From: Epsilonproteobacteria bacterium 4484_65
Lineage (GTDB): Bacteria > Campylobacterota > Campylobacteria > Campylobacterales > Sulfurovaceae
Assembly: GCA_002085305.1 (NCBI GenBank)
Contig: NATJ01000072.1
Location: 1-6,054, forward strand
Direction of reading: 5' to 3'
DNA length: 6,054 bases
The first letter of the stretch is position 1. Each line of letters starts with the position of its first letter. Under the pieces are notes generated by a model. The model saw only the letters and a program-made list of their open reading frames with translations. It ran no database searches and was not told the DNA's origin. Of this stretch, positions 1 to 5,895 are shown piece after piece. A program made the position numbers and the translations under genes.

Positions 1-90
1 GATCGCCACCAATGCACCGAAGGCCACCAGGTCGCTGGCGACGAAGACGGCAGTTGGGGTCCGGGGCAGGTCGAGCAATCCCTCCATCGC
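1..90 (-). other. High-GC segment encoding a LacI-family-like fragment; probable chimeric junction at about 82-93
   Basis: In the frame of the permease this stretch encodes EGLLDLPR followed by TPTAVFVASDLVAFGALVAI. That matches the LacI/GalR effector-binding domain pattern (LL.LP.RPTAVFAASDLVALGAL), not the FFIDFIE-like helix expected next in DctM. By hand count, 60 of 90 bases are G or C (67%), against roughly 40% or less in the sequence that follows. Codon choice also changes, to GCC, GTC, CTG, GTG and GAC. The window begins with GATC, a Sau3AI site, which is compatible with but does not prove a cloning edge. The in-frame continuation is probably chance. I read this as an assembly, amplification or cloning chimera rather than a functional fusion; a genuine recombination is possible but less likely. 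Confidence 0.7.
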
Positions 91-1650
91 TATGAGTATA
101 AACATCCATTTGTCACCCATATCTCCGGCGAAGAATTCCATCGCCATATCTCCACCACCCAATTCATTAAAGACTAGTGAGAATGCAGTGGCTCCGATGA
201 GTATCATAAAGATCATTGCGGTGAGCTTGACTGTTTCTATAGCTGCATAACGTAGCATCTCAAAAGAGAATGTTTTTTTACCTACAGCCAACACTACTGC
301 ACCCAACACACCAATGGCAGCGGACTCAGACGGCGATGCAATACCTGCAAAGATAGAACCAAGCACTACCCCGATGAGCAATAACGGAGGAATGATTTCT
401 TTAACCGCCTTTTTAATCACTGCACTATAAGGTTCATCTGAGACAATGGCAGGTGCAAGATCTTTGTTGAAGTATGAAATAACCAAGATATAAATGATAT
501 ACAAAACGATGAGCAAGAGTCCCGGAACCACAGCTGCACGAAACAGATCACCCACGCTCAAGTGCATTTGATCACCAAGGATGATGAGAACAATGGAAGG
601 GGGAATAAGCTGTCCTAGCGTACCACTCGCAGCAATGGAACCGGAAGCCAATGCAGGTGAGTAGTTATGTTTAAGCATCAAAGGCAGAGCAATGAGACTC
701 ATCATTACCACCGAAGCCCCAACGATGCCTGTGCTTGCCGCGAGTATAGCACCCACAAGCACCACAGAGATAGCCAAGCCACCCCTCACCTGCCCAAAGA
801 GTTTCCCCATAGAGATAAGCAAGCCTTCTGCCATCTTGGACTTTTCGAGTATAAGCCCCATGAAGATGAAAAGAGGAACCGCCATGAGCGTAACGTTCCC
901 CATAATGCCGTAGGTTCTATACGGAAGCATTTCAAGTACTCCTAACCCTACTTCATCAGCTATGAGAGCAAAGAAAAGTGCCACCCCTGCAAAGACAAAG
1001 GCTACCTGAAACCCTGCCATGAGCAAAACCAAAGCCAAGACAAACATGAGAAACACAGGATCAAACCAAAACTCAAGTCTGTTATACCAAGCTACATAAA
1101 CCAAAGTACCCAAAAGCAACACTATCCTAAGTATACGCCATAAGACTATCTTATTCTCTATACGATGATACGCCTTCAATATCTCACTTAAAGCTTGGAG
1201 TATAAGTAGCACAAAAGAAAGTACTAACATAGCCTTGATAAGCCAACGATGTGTAAGCCCTCCCGGGTCAGAAGAAACTTCATTTTGTAGATAACTCTGC
1301 ATAGTCATATCAAAAGCATCATTTAAAAAGAGTAGTGAAAAAGGAAGCACAAGTAACAACATAGAGAGTATCTGAACTATCATTCGTGTCTGTTGGCTAT
1401 AGCGCTCAAAAAAGATGTCTACTCTTACATGTTTGTCATGTTTAAGTGCATAGGTGAGTCCAAGCAAAAAAATCACATCAAAAAGATGCCATTCAATCTC
1501 TTGCAAAGCAATAGAACCTGCTGAAAAGAGGTAACGCATCCCTGCATCATAGGCTACCAGGAGTGAGAGGGCCACTACTAAAATAGCAGCAAATAGTCCT
1601 GCGTATTTAGAAATTCTATCTAAATAATACGAAAATTGTAATTGTTGCAT
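1..1650 (-). CDS. Fused TRAP transporter permease (DctQ-DctM), 3' end missing and replaced by foreign sequence
   Basis: Inner-membrane permease of a tripartite (TRAP) transporter, which imports carboxylates delivered by a periplasmic binding protein using an ion gradient. The frame is open for 550 codons from ATG at 1650 to the window edge. Residues about 1-190 are the small DctQ-type subunit, with an SSDPGGLTHRWLIKA stretch (126-140) typical of the mannitol/chloroaromatic-type branch. Residues about 195-520 are the large DctM subunit, with AVPLFIFMGLILEKS (257-271), AASTGIVGAS (304-313) and ASGTLGQLIPPSIVL (341-355). No DctP is visible, so the substrate is unknown. The start lies 6 nt after the stop of the upstream gene, in the same frame (TAA TCA AAT ATG), with a weak GGAA about 9 nt upstream, so the two are probably co-transcribed. 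Real DctM homology stops near residue 520, about 100 residues short of the usual C-terminus. The last ~30 codons are treated separately as a likely chimeric join. Confidence 0.9.
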   Translation of the reverse strand, partial: MQQLQFSYYLDRISKYAGLFAAILVVALSLLVAYDAGMRYLFSAGSIALQEIEWHLFDVIFLLGLTYALKHDKHVRVDIFFERYSQQTRMIVQILSMLLLVLPFSLLFLNDAFDMTMQSYLQNEVSSDPGGLTHRWLIKAMLVLSFVLLILQALSEILKAYHRIENKIVLWRILRIVLLLGTLVYVAWYNRLEFWFDPVFLMFVLALVLLMAGFQVAFVFAGVALFFALIADEVGLGVLEMLPYRTYGIMGNVTLMAVPLFIFMGLILEKSKMAEGLLISMGKLFGQVRGGLAISVVLVGAILAASTGIVGASVVMMSLIALPLMLKHNYSPALASGSIAASGTLGQLIPPSIVLIILGDQMHLSVGDLFRAAVVPGLLLIVLYIIYILVISYFNKDLAPAIVSDEPYSAVIKKAVKEIIPPLLLIGVVLGSIFAGIASPSESAAIGVLGAVVLAVGKKTFSFEMLRYAAIETVKLTAMIFMILIGATAFSLVFNELGGGDMAMEFFAGDMGDKWMFILIAMEGLLDLPRTPTAVFVASDLVAFGALVAI

Positions 1651-1656
1651 ATTTGA

Positions 1657-2451
1657 TTATTTCCAATACGTAGTAAGTCGGACATTCCATCCCTTACGCC
1701 ATCTTTCTTCCCCTCTGGCAGGAGGAGAGTTCTTAATACGTTTTGACAACATGGCTTTAGCTGAGATAGCAAAGGCTTTAAGCTTGTTTGGCTCTTTTGG
1801 GTTCATGTGTTCCAGTACTTGGAGGAGTCCCCACCCCTGCCCTTTGTAACGTTCACTTTTGAGTGTACCTTCACCTTTGAAGTTGGTATAGTCAAGCAGG
1901 ACATAAAGACCTCTTTCGTTTACTGAACCATCTTTGTTATGCATCACTTCTGAAAAGCGTTTTTTGATAAGTGCTTGTTTTTTAGGGTCATTTATGGTTT
2001 CCAACATTTGAGGGAGTGCCTGACTAAGACGTTGTGCCATGAACTCTGCCTGGTATGGCATAGTAGACTTTAAAAATTTAAAGAGTTCTGTATGCTTTTT
2101 ACTATTTGCTTTTTTAGCTGCATAGAATTCAGCTTTCGAGTTCCAAGGCAGTGGTGTTTTAGAATTAAGCCATGAAGGCATCTTTACACCCTTTTCCTCC
2201 ATGAATGCCACAACCATCGGAAACACTTCACGAAATCGTTCTGTATGTCCTTTAGAGAACCAGATGAAGTGCCCTATGCCTACAGAAGCGAAATCCTCTC
2301 CATCGTTCCAGTGGACTAAGTATTTGTCAAGACCGGCCCCCTCATTTTGCCATACTTTTTTAGCGATGTAGTTAGCTTGTTTCTCGGTGAGTTTGATCTC
2401 TGAAGAAAAAAGTGTTGACAAAAACAAAATAAAAAATAAAACAGCTCTCAT
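1657..2451 (-). CDS. Exported lysozyme-like protein of unknown function
   Basis: A 264-residue protein starting MRAVLFFILFLSTLF. The ATG at 2451 is chosen over the one at 2487 because GGAG sits about 6 nt upstream and the start gives a clean signal peptide (hydrophobic residues 3-15, cleavage near 17), so the product should be periplasmic. Residues 34-61 read W-x-N-E-G, then WNDGEDFASVGIGH. This spacing resembles the catalytic region of phage-type lysozymes, where a Glu followed by Gly lies upstream of a GIGH motif (T4 lysozyme has E11 and H31). E37 is therefore the candidate catalytic acid. Other marked points are PSWLNSKTPLPWNS (about 104-117), GQGWGLLQVLEHM and a Trp/Arg-rich C-terminus (RWRKGWNVRL). 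I recall similar proteins as conserved periplasmic hypotheticals but cannot name the family. A peptidoglycan-cleaving role is inference. It precedes the TRAP permease gene by 6 nt. Confidence 0.8.
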   Translation of the reverse strand: MRAVLFFILFLSTLFSSEIKLTEKQANYIAKKVWQNEGAGLDKYLVHWNDGEDFASVGIGHFIWFSKGHTERFREVFPMVVAFMEEKGVKMPSWLNSKTPLPWNSKAEFYAAKKANSKKHTELFKFLKSTMPYQAEFMAQRLSQALPQMLETINDPKKQALIKKRFSEVMHNKDGSVNERGLYVLLDYTNFKGEGTLKSERYKGQGWGLLQVLEHMNPKEPNKLKAFAISAKAMLSKRIKNSPPARGEERWRKGWNVRLTTYWK

Positions 2452-2527
2452 AAATGCTCCGTTAATCATATAAATGTATAGTTTCAATTATACTATAGAA
2501 TCCTCTAAATAAAACAGGAAAAATTTA
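2440..2527. promoter_or_regulatory. Divergent promoter region with overlapping -10 boxes
   Basis: The 76-bp gap between two divergent starts carries a perfect minus-strand TATAAT (2492 down to 2487). It would start transcription near 2480 and leave a leader of about 29 nt before the ATG at 2451. A plus-strand TATACT (2489-2494) overlaps it and could serve the META-domain gene. Neither has a recognisable -35, which is common for Campylobacterota sigma-70 promoters. Ribosome sites are AGGAA at 2516-2520 for the plus gene and GGAG (minus strand, about 2457-2460) for the minus gene. The minus promoter is the better supported of the two. Confidence 0.5.
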
Positions 2528-2962
2528 ATGCTTTACAAAAAAATATCAATCTTAGGTCTACTTCTCTTTTTATCTACAAATTATCTGTCTGCAGAGACAA
2601 AAACTATAGATTTAGATGACCTCAATGGCAATTGGCATTTACGCGTAATGGATGGGATGGAAGTACGAAAAGCCAGAGCCATCTTGGACTTTGACACAAA
2701 GAAGATGAAACTTAGTGGCTTTGACGGATGTAACCGTATCTCAGGGATATTGAAAAAAAACAGTAACACAAACATGAGCTCACAACTTGCCTCAACAAGA
2801 ATGGCATGCAGAGGATCTATACAAAGTTATGTGAGTAAAAGGTTACATGAGACAGTAAGTGAAGGTTTTAGCATCACTGAGGCTAAAAGGTATGGCGTAA
2901 ATGGTATCACTATCAAGAGCCCAAGTCATAACCTCTTTTTTAAGAGAATGGGGAAGGAGTAA
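2528..2962 (+). CDS. Secreted META-domain (HslJ/DUF306-like) protein
   Basis: A 144-residue protein with a Lys-rich N-terminus and hydrophobic core (residues 4-20), with likely cleavage after SA at 21-22. There is no lipobox cysteine, so it is probably free in the periplasm, unlike E. coli HslJ, which is an outer-membrane lipoprotein. The META domain is marked by DLNGNWHLRVMDG (31-43), SGFDGCNRISG (63-73) and LASTRMAC (87-94). Cys68 and Cys94 lie in the two core motifs. In other bacteria META proteins are linked to heat or novobiocin tolerance and to adhesion or secretion; the biochemical role is not settled, so none is assigned here. The start is supported by AGGAA 7 nt upstream. The gene is monocistronic: it diverges from the lysozyme-like gene and converges on murF, with a REPIN-like element directly after its stop. 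Confidence 0.88.
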   Translation: MLYKKISILGLLLFLSTNYLSAETKTIDLDDLNGNWHLRVMDGMEVRKARAILDFDTKKMKLSGFDGCNRISGILKKNSNTNMSSQLASTRMACRGSIQSYVSKRLHETVSEGFSITEAKRYGVNGITIKSPSHNLFFKRMGKE

Positions 2963-2966
2963 TGCC

Positions 2967-3074
2967 CTCGGAAGTGGAGACTTCAGTCCCACAGAAAGTT
3001 CAAATTATTACTAACTTATACAAAACATCCAAAAATCTATGATTGTGAGTAGGACTAAAGTCTCCACTTCCGAG
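2967..3074. repeat. REPIN-like inverted REP pair between convergent genes
   Basis: Two 23-nt arms, 2967-2989 and 3052-3074, are inverted copies with one difference (C2984 against A3057). This is a C-A mismatch in plus-strand RNA but a G-U wobble in minus-strand RNA. Each arm also folds on its own. The left one reads GTGG-A-GACT-TC-AGTC-CCAC (2974-2992), a stem with one bulged A. The right one, on the minus strand, reads GTGG-A-GACT-TT-AGTC-CTAC with the same bulge. Both are preceded by CGGAA. A bulged hairpin with a short 5' tag, paired in inverted orientation over about 108 bp, is the layout of REPINs mobilised by RAYT (IS200-like) transposases. The spacer is AT-rich. It may also work as a two-way transcription stop for the META gene and murF, although there is no T tract. 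Confidence 0.7.
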
Positions 3075-3078
3075 ATAT

Positions 3079-3091
3079 AACGCCATGCGTT
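3079..3091. repeat. Small palindrome AACGC-CAT-GCGTT overlapping the murF stop
   Basis: A perfect 5-bp inverted repeat with a 3-nt loop spans the murF TAA stop (3092-3090). It could help end transcription together with the adjacent REPIN-like hairpin. It is short and has no following T run on either strand, so it may be chance. Confidence 0.25.
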
Positions 3092-4547
3092 ACACAAAGC
3101 TTGGGGCATCATTTGCAAATAAAATCAAATCACCTACAGCAGTCTGCTCGACAAGCATCTCTTCCATTTCAGCTTTAGAAGCAAGCTTCACTAACTTATC
3201 TGGATCTACATGTTCTTTAAAGATGGTATAGTTCAGATCACCGGTCACAACCACTACATCAAATACTTCATTAGCTTTTTTGGCTACTTGAACATTCAGT
3301 TCATCATCTACCTCAACAAGACCCGGAGTAATGACAACTTTACGCCCTTTATAGGTACTTGCCAAGTCAAATGAAGCCATCATACCATCGATATTTCCGT
3401 TAAAACTGTCATCGAGTATGACTTTCCCTCCTGCATCGATACGTTGAAGTCTATGATCGACTGCTTTGAGTGTAGAAAGTCCCTCTTGTATCTGTTCATC
3501 ACTGAGTCCCAGTGTTTTAGCTACCAACACCGCTGCAGCTAAATTCATAGCATTAAACGCACCCAGTATACTCGCAGAGTATCGTACTCCATCAAGAGTG
3601 AAACTCGTTGCATCCAGTGTAGCTTCCACATCTTCTATAACATACTTTGGTGCAGGTATATTTGCTCTGATGTCCAAGTTTGCATTTTCACCAAAAGTAT
3701 GGATATTTGACTCCGGTTTCACCATGGCACTCTCATGTATCCACGCCTCTTTAAGTCTGTTTGTTTGGAGTATCTCCATCTTCGTGTTACGGATGTTTTC
3801 CATCGTTTTAAAGTACTCAATGTGTGCAGGACCTATCTTTCCTACTATGACATAGTGAGGGTTTACAAATGTAGTGATCTCAGCGATATCACCCTCACCT
3901 CTTGCACCCATCTCAACAACATACACTTCTGTATCTTCAGGCAAGTCATCGTTGACATCTTTCATCACACCACCAAGTGTGTTGACAGAACGCGGCGTAG
4001 CATAGGTTTTATACTTGGCTTTAAGAAGATGCTCCACATAGTTTTTGATGCTTGTCTTACCGTAACTCGCGGTAATCCCCACTACTGTCAGGTTCTCCAT
4101 AGCTTCTATCTTCTTTTCTGCTTTGACTTTAAAACCGTTAAAGAGCATCTTTTCGATAAAGAGTGAAATGAAATATGCTAAGAAAATAGGGATAATAACA
4201 GTAAAGTGATTCAATGCTACTGCAATGAAAATAGCAAAGAGAAGCATTGCAGCAAAGAAACGTTTCACTCTTCCTGTAAACACCAATGGTTTGTCAAGTC
4301 CTCTGTACCATTGGAACAGTAACGCTAAATAAGCGATGACAACAACAAAACCGTAGTCACTTGTATAACTTACAAGCATATAGAATGCAAACGGTATTAA
4401 GAAGTAAACAAAGTGCCACCATGTTTTAGTATGGTGAAAAAGTACACGATTTAACTTATAGCTGTACCATTGTAAGTTCGTAATGAAATAGTAGCCCATA
4501 GCTAAAATAAAAAGTGCATAAAAAAGTGAATTAACGAGTTGTAACAT
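3090..4547 (-). CDS. murF: MurF-type UDP-N-acetylmuramoyl-tripeptide--D-Ala-D-Ala ligase with membrane N-terminus
   Basis: A 485-residue ATP-dependent ligase that adds D-Ala-D-Ala to UDP-MurNAc-tripeptide, the last cytoplasmic step of peptidoglycan precursor assembly. The ATG at 4547 is preferred to the one at 4565 because it overlaps the hydrolase stop (TAATG) and has AAGGA 9 nt upstream. Using this start, the Mur ligase core shows the P-loop GITASYGKTS (157-166), VEMGAR (211-216) with the Mg-binding Glu, IGPAHIEYF (238-246), NTKMEI (254-259) with the likely carbamylated Lys, GAFNAMNLAAA (329-339), HRLQ (365-368), DDSFNGNIDGM (379-389, in place of DSYNANP) and the C-terminal GDLILFANDAPSFV. 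The first ~135 residues are four or five hydrophobic spans instead of the usual soluble UDP-substrate domain. I recall Campylobacter and Helicobacter MurF having the same form. Last gene of the four-gene cluster. Confidence 0.9.
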   Translation of the reverse strand: MLQLVNSLFYALFILAMGYYFITNLQWYSYKLNRVLFHHTKTWWHFVYFLIPFAFYMLVSYTSDYGFVVVIAYLALLFQWYRGLDKPLVFTGRVKRFFAAMLLFAIFIAVALNHFTVIIPIFLAYFISLFIEKMLFNGFKVKAEKKIEAMENLTVVGITASYGKTSIKNYVEHLLKAKYKTYATPRSVNTLGGVMKDVNDDLPEDTEVYVVEMGARGEGDIAEITTFVNPHYVIVGKIGPAHIEYFKTMENIRNTKMEILQTNRLKEAWIHESAMVKPESNIHTFGENANLDIRANIPAPKYVIEDVEATLDATSFTLDGVRYSASILGAFNAMNLAAAVLVAKTLGLSDEQIQEGLSTLKAVDHRLQRIDAGGKVILDDSFNGNIDGMMASFDLASTYKGRKVVITPGLVEVDDELNVQVAKKANEVFDVVVVTGDLNYTIFKEHVDPDKLVKLASKAEMEEMLVEQTAVGDLILFANDAPSFV

Positions 4548-5275
4548 TAGTGTATATCCTTGCATTGTTCTGTAATAGTTTGGGCGATAAAATCTTTATG
4601 TGCCAAAAAGAAAAAGTGGTCTCCATCTAGTGGGTAAAACTTGGAGTTCTCTATAAGTCCAGCTATCTTCTCACCTGTATAGAGTGGTGTTGCAGTATCT
4701 TCTTTACCCCAAAAGCATAACGCTTTGCTTTTACTTTTTGCAAATGAAGCTTCAAAATCTTCATCCACTACATTTTTAAAAGTCTCATACATTTCATGGC
4801 TCATCCCTTGAGCATCCGGAGCCACAAAGAGTTCACGTATTTTTTTCATACCCAGAGGTTTTAACAGTTTAAAGGTAGCGATCTTGATCTTCACAGACCA
4901 TGGCTTTACCGTAACAACACCCGCAGAAGAGAGAAGCACTAAACAAGGTGTGTCAAGCAGTGTTGACACCTTACCGCCAAAAGAGTGTCCCATAGCTATG
5001 GTTATACGCACACCAAGCTCATCTAAAAAAAGTTTTACGATGTTTGCATAGTCTTCAGTAGTGAGTATCATCTCATTGGTACTTTTACCAAAACCAGGCA
5101 TATCAAGGTAGATGTGTTTGTACTCGGGCAGTGTCTTAGCAAAAGCCTGTTTCATGATCTCTTTATTGCTTCCCCATCCATGCAGTACGAGAAGTACCTG
5201 CTCTTGTGCAGGGTTCACTAACTCATAAGAGAGTTGGAAAGGTTGTTCTTTGTAGGTTATTTCTTTAGATGCCAT
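4547..5275 (-). CDS. Alpha/beta hydrolase coupled to murF
   Basis: A 242-residue cytoplasmic protein of the alpha/beta-hydrolase fold. LVLHGWGSNK (29-38) supplies the oxyanion hole, LDMPGFGKS (57-65) is the usual loop, and AMGHSFGG (94-101) is the nucleophile elbow with Ser98. CFWGKEDTATP (187-197) gives Asp193 as the likely acid, and LDGDHFFF (216-223) gives His220. The catalytic triad is complete, so it should be an active esterase or C-C hydrolase, but the substrate cannot be read from sequence. The ATG at 5275 has GGTGA about 5 nt upstream. Its TAA shares one base with the murF ATG, so translation is probably coupled. I recall a hydrolase just ahead of murF, with ddl nearby, in Helicobacter and Campylobacter. 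That conserved pairing suggests an envelope-related role; no ddl is in this window. Confidence 0.9.
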   Translation of the reverse strand: MASKEITYKEQPFQLSYELVNPAQEQVLLVLHGWGSNKEIMKQAFAKTLPEYKHIYLDMPGFGKSTNEMILTTEDYANIVKLFLDELGVRITIAMGHSFGGKVSTLLDTPCLVLLSSAGVVTVKPWSVKIKIATFKLLKPLGMKKIRELFVAPDAQGMSHEMYETFKNVVDEDFEASFAKSKSKALCFWGKEDTATPLYTGEKIAGLIENSKFYPLDGDHFFFLAHKDFIAQTITEQCKDIH

Positions 5276-5310
5276 AGTTCACCATTAAAATTTTAGAATA
5301 TTTTAACATA

Positions 5311-5532
5311 TTAATCGAGATACTTATCTTCTTTCATCGATTTCTCTTCAATATACTCTCTATAAAGCATTGCCAAACCTAAAGTGGCTATGACAATAAC
5401 AGCAGCCGTAATACTCACCTTCACAAAAGTAGCCCATGAAACTACTGTCATCCATAGTTGGACCAATGCAAATATTGCATAGAGTATCAATACAATCCCT
5501 GTGATCACACTCGCCAATTTCATTGCATTCAT
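5311..5532 (-). CDS. Small two-span membrane protein
   Basis: A 73-residue protein that I do not recognise. It has two hydrophobic helices (about residues 6-29 and 37-57) joined by a short loop, then a charged tail (REYIEEKSMKEDKYLD). The positive-inside pattern is weak, but a hairpin with both ends in the cytoplasm is plausible. The first ATG (5532) is chosen because AAGGG lies 7 nt upstream and it overlaps the preceding stop in an ATGA arrangement. The internal ATG at 5523 would be too far from that site. It sits 35 nt ahead of the hydrolase. Its position in the murF cluster suggests co-expression but not a function. Confidence 0.75.
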   Translation of the reverse strand: MNAMKLASVITGIVLILYAIFALVQLWMTVVSWATFVKVSITAAVIVIATLGLAMLYREYIEEKSMKEDKYLD

Positions 5533-5744
5533 TTTTTATCCCTTTTGAGTATTACCACATACCCTTCTCTTTTAAAAAGAAGCAGCATTCTACGAATGTC
5601 TTTCTCCATTGTAACCACTTCCCAACCATCTTGTGCATTGGCATTAAGAAATTCAGAGAAACGTACAGGATTAACCTTGGACTGACCCAAAAGAAGTGAG
5701 CCAAGCATCCCCTCTTGATAGATTACTGCTTTATATTCTGTCAT
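5529..5744 (-). CDS. DUF4177-like small protein, first gene of the murF cluster
   Basis: A 71-residue soluble protein. It has an N-terminal strand (EYKAVIYQ, 3-10), then FLNANAQDGWEVV (32-44) and a C-terminal VVILKR (63-68). This three-part pattern, Y-K-hydrophobic, LN...GWE and LKR, is that of DUF4177-type proteins, whose function is unknown. The ATG at 5744 is preceded by AAGG about 9 nt upstream. The stop overlaps the start of the next gene (ATGA). It is the first gene of the minus-strand run that ends with murF. A possible promoter lies in the gap above it. Confidence 0.8.
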   Translation of the reverse strand: MTEYKAVIYQEGMLGSLLLGQSKVNPVRFSEFLNANAQDGWEVVTMEKDIRRMLLLFKREGYVVILKRDKK

Positions 5745-5765
5745 ATGCTATACCTTGTAAATTTA

Positions 5766-5794
5766 TTGAACCCTATGCATAACCTAGGGTTCAA
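5766..5794. repeat. Perfect 10-bp inverted repeat in the divergent gap
   Basis: TTGAACCCTA (5766-5775) and TAGGGTTCAA (5785-5794) are perfect inverted copies with a 9-nt loop. The repeat lies 22 nt above the DUF4177-like start, probably in that transcript's leader. No T run follows on either strand, so a plain terminator is unlikely. An operator for a dimeric regulator or an RNA hairpin in the leader is more plausible. Confidence 0.5.
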
Positions 5795-5802
5795 ATTGAA
5801 TG

Positions 5803-5808
5803 ATTTTA
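5803..5808 (-). promoter_or_regulatory. Possible -10 box for the DUF4177-murF cluster
   Basis: The minus strand reads TAAAAT here, downstream of an AT-rich stretch, and no good -35 is visible. If used, transcription would start near 5796 and the leader would contain the 10-bp inverted repeat. Weak evidence, based on position and AT content. Confidence 0.25.
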
Positions 5809-5858
5809 ACATAAAGGGACTATTTGTTGGCTTCATATATCATGCTCGATTTTTCTTA

Positions 5859-5867
5859 TGGTATAAT
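5859..5867 (+). promoter_or_regulatory. Extended -10 promoter for the right-hand gene
   Basis: TGGTATAAT is a perfect -10 hexamer (5862-5867) with the extended TG motif, preceded by a T-rich run (5850-5857). No -35 is evident, as is usual for this group. The expected start point, near 5874, leaves a leader of about 22 nt that includes the AAGGA ribosome site (5884-5888), 7 nt before the ATG. Confidence 0.6.
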
Positions 5868-5895
5868 AAAAATAATAGTTAGAAAGGAATCAGCC

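Noticed and set aside
667..945. Two overlapping plus-strand open frames (92 and 73 codons) within the permease gene
   Set aside because: Both are antisense to well-matched DctM sequence, have low-complexity His/Arg- or Pro-rich products and no ribosome site.
2452..2487. Upstream ATG at 2487 as the start of the lysozyme-like gene
   Set aside because: It overlaps the -10 box at 2487-2492, so it would lie upstream of the transcript start; the ATG at 2451 has GGAG and a clean signal peptide.
2581..2775. Minus-strand 64-codon frame opposite the META gene
   Set aside because: It is a shadow of a strongly supported gene with SGFDGCNR and STRMAC motifs; the product has no recognisable features.
2967..3074. 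CRISPR repeat or an ordinary intrinsic terminator
   Set aside because: There are only two copies and they are inverted, not direct, and no T run follows either arm; a REPIN-like pair fits better.
3466..4166. Two plus-strand frames (129 and 143 codons) opposite murF
   Set aside because: They are antisense to conserved Mur ligase motifs; the products are Ser- or Cys-rich and resemble no family.
4548..4565. Upstream ATG at 4565 as the murF start
   Set aside because: No ribosome site precedes it, while the ATG at 4547 has AAGGA and a TAATG coupling; the extra six residues add nothing to the membrane domain.
5458..5685. Plus-strand 75-codon frame across the two small genes
   Set aside because: It is antisense to two genes with good ribosome sites and an ATGA overlap, and has no ribosome site of its own.
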